Assembly (NCBI GenBank): GCA_001783255.1
Contig: MFRB01000039.1
Span: 1 to 8,174, forward strand
Source of the DNA: Candidatus Magasanikbacteria bacterium RIFOXYD12_FULL_33_17
GTDB taxonomy: Bacteria; Patescibacteriota; Patescibacteriia; Magasanikbacterales; UBA922
Direction of reading: 5' to 3'
DNA length: 8,174 bases
Shown here one piece after another: positions 1-6,600 of the stretch (its first letter is position 1; each line of letters opens with the position of its first letter). The notes under the pieces were generated by a model, which made no database searches, was not told where the DNA came from, and saw only the letters and a list, made by a program, of their open reading frames with translations. Both the position numbers and the translations under genes were made by a program.

Positions 1-44
1 AAATTCAACAATCTAATCAATAAGTGCCTCGTTCTCTTATTCAC
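1..44 (-). CDS. 5' end of an unidentified minus-strand gene, cut by the window edge
   Basis: Only the start is visible. On the minus strand a consensus Shine-Dalgarno AAGGAGGT (58..51) lies 6 nt before a GTG at 44..42, which opens a frame reading MNKRTRHLLIRLLNF to the edge. The short, basic and then leucine-rich start could be a cytoplasmic N-terminus or the beginning of a membrane segment; there is too little to name a product. In-frame ATGs at 68..66 and 80..78 would add 8 or 12 residues but lack a comparable ribosome site, so GTG is preferred. This is the only strong Shine-Dalgarno correctly placed before a plausible gene start in the window. The gene is divergent from the Nudix gene. Confidence 0.4.
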   Translation of the reverse strand, partial: MNKRTRHLLIRLLN

Positions 45-66
45 GGCTTTACCTCCTTGATAAGCC
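45..66 (-). promoter_or_regulatory. Shine-Dalgarno inside a small inverted repeat
   Basis: On the minus strand GGCTT (66..62) and AAGCC (49..45) can pair and would place AAGGAGGT (58..51) in the 12-nt loop, immediately before the GTG at 44. The stem is only 5 bp, so stability is doubtful. The ribosome site itself matches the consensus well and decides the start of the partial gene. Confidence 0.35.
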
Positions 67-99
67 ATGTTTATTCTCATTAGACCACAAAAAAAATAA

Positions 100-129
100 T
101 TTGTAAAATCATTTGATTATCAAAGTCAA
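100..129 (-). promoter_or_regulatory. Possible promoter for the minus-strand gene
   Basis: Reading the minus strand, TTGACT (129..124) matches the -35 consensus at five of six positions and is followed after 18 nt by TACAAA (105..100), a weak -10 with four of six matches. It overlaps the oppositely directed promoter at 113-141, so the two divergent genes may compete for polymerase. In such AT-rich DNA a match of this quality can arise by chance. Confidence 0.2.
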
Positions 130-141
130 AAATGATAAAAT
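113..141 (+). promoter_or_regulatory. Promoter for the Nudix gene, extended -10 type
   Basis: TTGATT (113-118) is spaced 17 nt from TAAAAT (136-141), and a TG dinucleotide at 133-134 gives an extended -10 (TGATAAAAT). Transcription would start near 148, leaving a leader of roughly 80 nt that contains the GC-rich hairpin element. The sequence just upstream of the -10 (AAAGT, then A-rich) resembles the other two + strand promoters in the window. Confidence 0.5.
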
Positions 142-152
142 TAAAATACTAT

Positions 153-220
153 TAAGCCTTTCCCGCGTAGACGGGTCCCTGCCTACCGGACAGGCAGGCG
201 CTTTGGGCGGATAAGCCTTT
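153..220 (+). repeat. GC-rich hairpin element flanked by 9-bp direct repeats
   Basis: The 9-mer TAAGCCTTT occurs at 153-161 and again at 212-220, exactly bracketing a 50-bp GC-rich block (162-211) in otherwise AT-rich DNA. Inside, CCTGCCT (178-184) and AGGCAGG (192-198) form a perfect 7-bp stem with a 7-nt loop, and CCCG (162-165) with CGGG (172-175) forms a smaller one. The layout resembles a short inserted palindromic repeat with a target-site duplication. Because it lies between the promoter and start of the Nudix gene it could also act as an RNA leader structure. No transposase is nearby. GC-rich palindromes of this style are, to my knowledge, scattered in Patescibacteria genomes; this copy alone cannot show that. 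Confidence 0.55.
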
Positions 221-226
221 AAACAT

Positions 227-628
227 ATGTTTTTACCTCCAAATTCTATTATTGCCTCTGGTCCTGTTATTATCGAAGATGGCAAAGTGCTACTAAATAA
301 AGAAATCAAAGAATCTGGTATTACACCTTGGTTTTTTCCAGGTGGCGAAGTAGAAAGCTTTGATATTAATCTTGAAGAAGCCTGCAAACGCGAAGCAAGA
401 GAAGAAGTTGGTATTGATGTAGAAATAATAAAACCACTAGATACACTACTACACAAAAAATCTGATGGCAGTGTAGTAATACTTGTTCATTATTTAGCTA
501 ACAGAATTGGTGAAATAAAAAAGGGTGAAAATATTGCCGAAGTTGCTTGGTATGATATAAATAATTTACCTGATGATTGCGCTCCAAATGTCAAAGAAAT
601 AATTAAGAGATATATAAAAAATAAATAA
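227..628 (+). CDS. Nudix hydrolase family protein
   Basis: A 133-residue protein, close to the usual length of a single-domain Nudix pyrophosphohydrolase. These cytoplasmic enzymes cleave a nucleoside diphosphate linked to another moiety and need a divalent metal; the substrate cannot be read from the sequence. The N-terminal strand IIASGPVIIEDGKVLL is followed by PWFFPGGEVE and the Nudix helix at about residues 40-63, with R55, E56, E59, E60 and G62 in place (REAREEVG). The box is slightly unusual: D46 stands where the first conserved Glu is expected, and the stretch before R55 is one residue longer than the standard seven. The C-terminal AWYDINNLP segment is typical of the fold. The ATG at 227 sits in the 12-bp palindrome AAACATATGTTT and has no Shine-Dalgarno at normal distance. 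It appears to be a single-gene unit, closed by the terminator at 641-669. Confidence 0.9.
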   Translation: MFLPPNSIIASGPVIIEDGKVLLNKEIKESGITPWFFPGGEVESFDINLEEACKREAREEVGIDVEIIKPLDTLLHKKSDGSVVILVHYLANRIGEIKKGENIAEVAWYDINNLPDDCAPNVKEIIKRYIKNK

Positions 629-640
629 AAAAATACACAC

Positions 641-669
641 AAAAACACCAATTTGTTTTGGTGTTTTTT
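641..669 (+). terminator. Intrinsic terminator after the Nudix gene
   Basis: AAAAACACCAA (641-651) pairs with TTGGTGTTTTT (658-668) around a 6-nt loop, an 11-bp stem running into a T tract at 664-669. It begins 12 nt after the TAA stop and separates the Nudix gene from the transporter operon. The A-rich 5' arm would also allow some function on the opposite strand. Confidence 0.85.
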
Positions 670-867
670 ATTTAAAGTAATAAAACAATCAGTAAATCTC
701 AAAATACTATAAAAACAATTTTTTTTTATTTTTATAACAAAAAACTAATTCTAAAAAATATTATTTTAAAAAACTGTGTATAAAAAAATGTTTTACTGTT
801 AAAAAAGTACAAAGAATGATATAATTAATCAAATATTTTTTTAAATAAAAAAATCTTCATAAAAAAT
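670..867. other. AT-rich intergenic spacer before the ABC operon
   Basis: About 200 nt of A and T runs with almost no G or C. I see no ORF or RNA gene here. The only recognisable signal is the extended -10 promoter at 797-825, followed by a leader of about 35-40 nt that contains no G and therefore no Shine-Dalgarno. Confidence 0.6.
797..825 (+). promoter_or_regulatory. Promoter of the ABC transporter operon
   Basis: A perfect extended -10, TGATATAAT (817-825), lies 42 nt before the ATG at 868. The -35 position with 17-nt spacing reads TGTTAA (797-802), a poor match, as is common when an extended -10 is present. Upstream AAAGTAC is shared in outline with the promoter before the large surface gene (AAAGTTC). 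Confidence 0.6.
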
Positions 868-2232
868 ATGTCACTAATCGACATAAAAAATTTATCAGTT
901 ACTTATTTTCTTGGCAAAAGCAATGAAGTAAGAGCACTAAGTGACGCAAATTTAGAAATAAATGCTGGCGAGCTAGTTATTTTTTTTGGTCCTTCTGGTT
1001 GTGGAAAATCAACTCTTCTTTACACCATAGCTGGACTAGAAAAACCAACTCAAGGAACGGTAATGGTAAATGGTATAGATTTGTCACAAATGAAAAATAA
1101 AGAATTAGAAAAATATCGCCAAAATACTATTGGGATGATTTTTCAAGCTTTTTACCTAATCCCCTCTTTGTCAGTAGAAAATAATATCAATCTGCCACAA
1201 GTAGCTATCGGCATAAATCGTAAAAAAAGACAAGAAAAAACTGAAGAACTCATGAAATATTTTGGCGTTTACGAACAAAGAAAAAAAGTACCAACCGAGT
1301 TGTCCGGTGGTCAACAACAAAGAGTTGCTATTTGTAGATCACTCGTCAATGATCCTGATATTATTTTTGCTGACGAACCTGTAGGAAATTTGGATTCCAA
1401 ATCTGCCCAAGATGTGTTAGGTCTTATTCAAGAACTTAGCGTCAAAGATAAAAAAACGGTAATTTTGGTTACACACAATCCCGCCCATCTAGAAATTGCT
1501 GATCGTATATTTTTTATCAAAGATGGAAAAATAATTGATACCAAAGTAAACAAAGAAACTAGAAAAATCATAGTTGGTAAATCAAGCCAACAAGAATCAA
1601 AAGATGACAGTCTAAATCTATCACCTGTCACAAACAAAACTACCACAAAAGAAAATGACAATTCCGCAGAAGTGGATAATATTATTTTGGAATACAAAGC
1701 CAAAGAAATACTTTCTGAAGTTTTGACAGGCTTGAGTTACGATGAAATAAATAAAATAGAAAACTATATCAAAGAAGCTTTGGTAAATAGCAACTCTGAT
1801 TACAAAAAATTAACAACCTATCTTAATACTGACTACATGCAAGATGGTTTAAATTTGAATAAAAGAGTAAGTCAAAAATTAATAACCAAATTAGAAACAA
1901 CCACCAAAGAAATTGAAGAATTGAGCAAAGAATTTACCAACAAAGAAGAAAAACACAATAGTTATGTACATCAATTACGTCGTTATCTACTAGATACTTT
2001 TGAAGTAAATATAAGAACTACCGATGCTATAGAAGCTATGGAAACTATCATAGAAGATAGAGTAATGGGTGTGACAGATCGCAAAGGTGTTCAAGAAAAA
2101 TTTGACAGACCTTTGAAAAAAGGTGGAGTCGGTCTAGACAAACGTACTGCCAAAAAAATGGCCAAGCATTTGGAGATGATTATTTTAGGTCGTTATCAAA
2201 AATCTTCAGACAAACAAAAAATCAAAAAATAA
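868..2232 (+). CDS. MacB/LolD-like ABC transporter ATPase with a 215-residue C-terminal extension
   Basis: Residues 1 to about 230 are a complete ABC ATPase of the MacB/LolD/FtsE class, the cytoplasmic motor for an FtsX-like permease. Visible motifs are Walker A GPSGCGKST (41-49), Q-loop Q93 in IFQAFYL, signature LSGGQQQR (145-152), Walker B IIFADEP (165-171, catalytic E170), D-loop NLDS and switch H203 in VTHN. Relatives usually end near residue 220-240, but this protein has 454. A polar linker rich in Ser, Asn, Thr and Lys (about 236-270) leads to a charged, mostly helical region (275-445) with a likely coiled coil around 335-365 and a conserved-looking end, RPLKKGGVGLDKRTAKKM. I do not recognise that domain. 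It may bind the permease, regulate ATP use or contact a cytoplasmic partner. The start gives a normal family N-terminus; the 42 nt before it contain no G, hence no Shine-Dalgarno. It precedes the permease by 3 nt. No motif is damaged. Confidence 0.93.
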   Translation: MSLIDIKNLSVTYFLGKSNEVRALSDANLEINAGELVIFFGPSGCGKSTLLYTIAGLEKPTQGTVMVNGIDLSQMKNKELEKYRQNTIGMIFQAFYLIPSLSVENNINLPQVAIGINRKKRQEKTEELMKYFGVYEQRKKVPTELSGGQQQRVAICRSLVNDPDIIFADEPVGNLDSKSAQDVLGLIQELSVKDKKTVILVTHNPAHLEIADRIFFIKDGKIIDTKVNKETRKIIVGKSSQQESKDDSLNLSPVTNKTTTKENDNSAEVDNIILEYKAKEILSEVLTGLSYDEINKIENYIKEALVNSNSDYKKLTTYLNTDYMQDGLNLNKRVSQKLITKLETTTKEIEELSKEFTNKEEKHNSYVHQLRRYLLDTFEVNIRTTDAIEAMETIIEDRVMGVTDRKGVQEKFDRPLKKGGVGLDKRTAKKMAKHLEMIILGRYQKSSDKQKIKK

Positions 2233-2235
2233 AAT

Positions 2236-3486
2236 ATGTCAAAAAAGAATGAACAAACAATTCCAAACAATGTAAAAGGAATGCGATATAGAGATACTAT
2301 TTCTCTATCTATGCGTACTTTTAAAACTAGACCCATGAGAACCACCCTTACTATTTTAGGTGTAAGTGTTGGTATTGGAGCTGTTTTATTTCTAGTTTCT
2401 TTTGGTTATGGTTTGCAAGAAACTGTTTTGAAAAATATTACTACCGCTGATGCTCTACTTAGTCTTGATGTTAGCTCTGGAAAATCAGACGTCATCCAAC
2501 TTAATCAAGACTCGATAAACAAAATAACTAATTTACCAAATGTAACTGAAGTTAGTCCAGTAGTAGCATTACCTTCACAAATTACTTTAAAAGAATTCAC
2601 AGCAGACACTACACTTTATGCTATCAAACCATCTTTCTTGAGTTTAAGCGGTCTTGTTCCTTTTCGTGGCACTTTTTTCAAAACAGATGACAAAAATAAA
2701 AAACAAGTAGTAATTTCTTCAGCCATGGCCCAGTTATTCAATATCGACCCAACTGACATAGTAGGACAAGAGATCAATATTACAACTTTTGTACCAAGAA
2801 TTGATTCTGATGGACAAAATCAAGTAGACGTCATAGAACAAACGACACCTTTTACAGTTGTTGGTGTAATAAACGATGAAAGATCCAGTCTTACTTATGT
2901 ACCAGCTGATATGCTAGAAAATATCACTTATGATACTTACGTTGGAGCCAAAGTAAAAGTAAGTAATAGTGATTCTATGACTAACGTCCGCGAACAAATC
3001 ATTGACATGGGTTTTATAGTCTCAGTCCTTCAAGATACAATTGACCAAGTCAAAAAAATATTTTCTATAATACAAGTAGTTTTGGGCTTGTTTGGTCTAA
3101 TTGCTCTTACTGTTTCAGCTATCGGCATGTTTAACACCATGACTGTTATGTTACTTGAACGCACCAATGAAATTGGTATTATGCGTTCTATCGGTGTAAC
3201 TAGAAAAGATGTTCGTAAATTATTTATTTTTGAAGCCATGATTATGGGTTTCTTAGGCGGTCTTGGAGGTGTTTTACTTGGTTATTTAGGAGGCTTTCTA
3301 GCCAATGTCGGTATCAATGTCCTAGCCCATTACTTTGGTGGCCAAGCTCTTGATTTGTTTAGTCGACCTACTTGGTTTATAGTACTTATCATCCTCTTCT
3401 CTACTATTATAGGTCTTCTCACTGGAGTATTTCCAGCCCAAAGAGCTGCCAAAATAAATCCTTTGGAAGCCTTAAGATACAAATAA
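2236..3486 (+). CDS. MacB-like FtsX-family ABC transporter permease
   Basis: A 416-residue membrane protein with the standard MacB/LolC layout. One membrane helix lies near the N-terminus (about 37-58), then an extracytoplasmic domain (about 60-270), then three C-terminal helices (about 276-302, 329-360, 379-399). Family hallmarks are ERTNEIGIMRSIG (308-320), which follows the second helix and contacts the ATPase, and the ending AQRAAKINPLEALRYK. The large outer loop corresponds to the MacB periplasmic core domain. It starts 3 nt after the ATPase stop, so the two are almost certainly one operon and one complex (two permeases with two ATPases). Members of this family extrude lipoproteins, peptides or drugs, or transmit force without transport; the substrate here is unknown. 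No HlyD/MacA-type adaptor gene is seen in the window. There is no Shine-Dalgarno; about 27 nt before the start codon contain no G. Confidence 0.93.
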   Translation: MSKKNEQTIPNNVKGMRYRDTISLSMRTFKTRPMRTTLTILGVSVGIGAVLFLVSFGYGLQETVLKNITTADALLSLDVSSGKSDVIQLNQDSINKITNLPNVTEVSPVVALPSQITLKEFTADTTLYAIKPSFLSLSGLVPFRGTFFKTDDKNKKQVVISSAMAQLFNIDPTDIVGQEINITTFVPRIDSDGQNQVDVIEQTTPFTVVGVINDERSSLTYVPADMLENITYDTYVGAKVKVSNSDSMTNVREQIIDMGFIVSVLQDTIDQVKKIFSIIQVVLGLFGLIALTVSAIGMFNTMTVMLLERTNEIGIMRSIGVTRKDVRKLFIFEAMIMGFLGGLGGVLLGYLGGFLANVGINVLAHYFGGQALDLFSRPTWFIVLIILFSTIIGLLTGVFPAQRAAKINPLEALRYK

Positions 3487-3507
3487 AATTACTTTTTCAA
3501 AAAAATT

Positions 3508-3533
3508 ATACCAGTCAAAAACTGGTATTTTTT
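3508..3533 (+). terminator. Intrinsic terminator after the ABC operon
   Basis: ATACCAGT (3508-3515) pairs perfectly with ACTGGTAT (3521-3528) around the 5-nt loop CAAAA, and is followed by a T run to 3533. It lies 22 nt after the permease stop and separates the operon from the large surface-protein gene. Confidence 0.88.
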
Positions 3534-3593
3534 ATATCAAAAAAAATTATATAAAATTTTAATATTTACTTGTGGACAATAACTAATTACATA

Positions 3594-3622
3594 TTTAATA
3601 AAGTTCTAAAAAATGCTATAAT
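3594..3622 (+). promoter_or_regulatory. Promoter of the giant surface-protein gene
   Basis: A perfect extended -10, TGCTATAAT (3614-3622), ends 39 nt before the ATG at 3662, giving a leader near 33 nt. The -35 position (TTTAAT, 3594-3599) is weak. The promoter supports 3662 as the true start rather than the later in-frame ATG at 4010. The leader has one G and no real Shine-Dalgarno. Confidence 0.6.
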
Positions 3623-3661
3623 AACTGCAAATTTAATCTTTTTTAAAAAGAACATTACTAA

Positions 3662-6600
3662 ATGCCATTTTTTAAGTTTAAAAGTAAAAAACTATCTACT
3701 AAAATTATTAACAACCTTCCCAAAAAGGCTGGGTTTTTAGCTAATTATTGGATTTGGACTGGAATGATTGATTCTTACAAGATTTTGAAAAAAAAATACA
3801 AAACTAGTACTAAGAATAAAAGAAACAAAAAAAGATTATTTAATTTACAAAAACAAATCCTTCTACACTTTTTAAAAAATTTTTTTCTCTTCCCTCTTTG
3901 GTTCTTTTCTCTACTTATTCCGGTTTACCTGAAAGGTAGCAACAATGTTTGGACTAATTTAGCTACTATTGGAAAACTAATAAAAAGCCATGAATTCAGA
4001 CCTCTTAGAATGGCTGTGATTTCTCAGTTTGTTTTTGTGTTTTTGATTGTTCAGTTTGGTATCATGGTTTTTTATAATAATTCTAATCCTGTTTATACTG
4101 CTAGTTACGGTTGGGTTTCTACTGATTGGTCTGGTAGTGCCTCTACGACGGCTTTTGCTTCGCACAATACTGACCAGAATGGTTGGAACAAATATTTTTC
4201 AAAAGATAATACAATAAATACAACAATAAACGGTGAAATAACTTTAGGAGATATAAATTTGTCTACTTATACACAAACAACTGACAATAATTTCAATTCA
4301 GGTTCTTTGAACAATCTTTATGTTGCAAATAATAGTTTTTCTTTGCTAAAAGATAATGGTGTTTCATGTACTTCTAACAATGAATGTAGTAGTGGGATTT
4401 GTAATACTTACACTAATTTGTGTAGTGATGATGCTAATAATCCACCTCCACTTATTACAACAACAACATTTAATTACACTGGCACCATACAAAATTATAC
4501 TGTACCTGCTGGTGTGACTTCACTTACAATAAATGCAAAAGGAGCCCAAGGAGGATATTCTTCCAATGGTGTTGTTTTAGGAGGATTAGGCGCAAATATA
4601 ACAGGAACTGTAACAGTTACACCTGGCCAAATTTTAAAAATTCTTGTAGGTGGTCAAGGAGTAGGAAGTTCACAACAAGGTGGTGGTGGAGGTGGATCTT
4701 TTACTACTGACAACAATAATAATCCACTTATTATTGCTGGTGGTGGTGGAGGTGGTTACTATAATGGCTATCCTTATGGTGCTATAAATTCAAAAGGTTC
4801 TATTTCCTCAAGTGGAAACGCTGGAATTTATGGATATGGAGGTGCTACAGGAGGTGCAGGTGGAACTAATGGAAATGGTGGTGGATGTTCACCACAATAC
4901 GCAACATCCGAAGGATCAGGTGGTGGCGGTCTTATTGGAAATGGAACAAATTGTTATGGGACAACAGGAGGTAAATCTTTTATAAATGGTGGAGCTGGCG
5001 GAGCTGGAGCAGGAGCTGGCGGAGCTGGCGGTTTTGGTGGTGGTGGTGGTGGAGATTGGTCTTCATGGACTGGTGGTGGAGGTGGTGGTGGTTATTCTGG
5101 TGGTGGAGGTGGTACTTATTATGGAACTGGTGGTGGAGGTGGATCATACAATGCGGGAATAAATCCAACCAATCTAAGTGGAACTCAATCTGGTAATGGA
5201 CAAATTATTATTGTTAGTGATTCTTCAGGAAGTTCAGGATCATCTAGTTCTGGAGGAGAAACAACCACAGAAACTTTTAATTACACAGGAACAATACAAA
5301 CATTTACAGTACCAGCTGGGGTTACTTCAATAGATATTGATGCCTATGGTGCACAAGGTGGTACTGGACTTAGTTATACTGGTGGACTTGGTGCAAAAAT
5401 GAAAGGAACCTTTACTGTCACTCCAGGTCAAATATTAAAAGTTCTCGTTGGGCAACAAGGTGGTAATAGTGCTAATTATAAAGCCGGTGGTGGTGGTGGT
5501 GGATCTTTTATTACGGATAATTCCAATAGTCCATTAGTAGTCGCCGGCGGTGGTGGCGGTGGTGGCGGTAATAGTTCACCATCAAATGGAAATCCTGGTC
5601 TAACTACTACATCTGGTGGAAATTCTTCTAGTTCCTCTGGTGGTTCAGGAGGAAGTGGTGGTGGTGCAAGTTCTGGATCTGATGGAGGTGGTGGTCTGAC
5701 TGGTAATGGCACTAATACAAGCAGTTGCACTTCAGGTCCAGGTCTCAGTTTTATTAATGGAGGAGCTGGTGGTATTGGTGGAACATGTACTGCCGGTGGT
5801 GGATATGGTGGATTTGGTGGCGGTTCTGGCGGTGAATGGTGTTGCCAAGGTGCTCCAGGTGCAGGAGGAGGATATTCAGGTGGAGCAGGTTGTAATTCCA
5901 CTGGCGTAACAGGTGGTGGTGGATCCTACAATGCCGGAACAAACCAAACAAATATATCTGGTGCAAGAAGTGGTAACGGCCAAGTCCTAATATCTTACGT
6001 TTCAAACTTTCCTCCAACAATCACAAGTATAGTAACAGGAACATCAACAATCCAACTAAACTGGAATGCTGTTAGTGGTGCTTCTAGTTATACAGTATCC
6101 TCTACAGTTGGAAGTGAGGTAACCACAACTTCTACTAGTTATACTTTTGATGTTACCCCTAACACTTCTTATGCTTTCCAAATTGCTACTAACTTAAGTA
6201 GTTTCTCTTCTGTTACTTCTACAAAAATTAATCTAGGTACTTACACCTCTCCTATTAATGACGCAGGAGCTTCTACTTTGTTCAACAATATCTCTTGGAA
6301 TGCTACTAATCCTAGTCCGGGTATTTTAATTGTCGAAGCTAGAGCTGGTAACGAAGCTGATCTTAGTGATGGTGTCTGGACTACTTTCCAAAGTGGTGAC
6401 GAACTTATTACTAATTTTGATGGTAAAAGATATTTCCAATATCGTGCAACTATAGCTACGAATAATGCTAGTGCTTTACCTAGTATGGAAGATGTTACTA
6501 TTACATATACCATCAATTCTGGTTATCTTATCTCTTCTCCTTATGACACTGGTGATGATACTAGTATGTTAGCTCGTATTTCTTGGTCTGAAGATACTCC

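Noticed and set aside
45..66. ACCTCCTTGAT resembling the anti-Shine-Dalgarno 3' end of 16S rRNA on the + strand
   Set aside because: The preceding bases show none of the conserved 16S 3' sequence. It is explained as a Shine-Dalgarno on the minus strand.
2030..2236. Possible frameshift joining the ATPase to a separate downstream gene to explain its long tail
   Set aside because: The frame is continuous from 868 to 2232 with uniform codon use, and the permease follows 3 nt later in the usual operon order.
3571..3579. TGTGGACAA, one mismatch from a DnaA box on the minus strand
   Set aside because: A single copy, with no cluster, no dnaA/dnaN gene and no DNA-unwinding array beyond the general AT-richness. 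Not evidence of an origin.
5476..5901. Long proline-rich open frame on the minus strand inside the glycine-rich region
   Set aside because: GGN glycine codons read backwards give CCN proline codons and few stops. It has no independent start signal and the + strand frame is continuous and domain-rich.
4469..5998. Possible CRISPR or tandem DNA repeat array from the repeated GGTGGT blocks
   Set aside because: There are no fixed-length repeats with unique spacers. The repetition follows codons of glycine in one protein frame.
4980..6020. His-rich and other overlapping frames opposite or beside the surface gene
   Set aside because: These are low-complexity shadows of GGT/GGA repeats with no promoter, ribosome site or recognisable fold.
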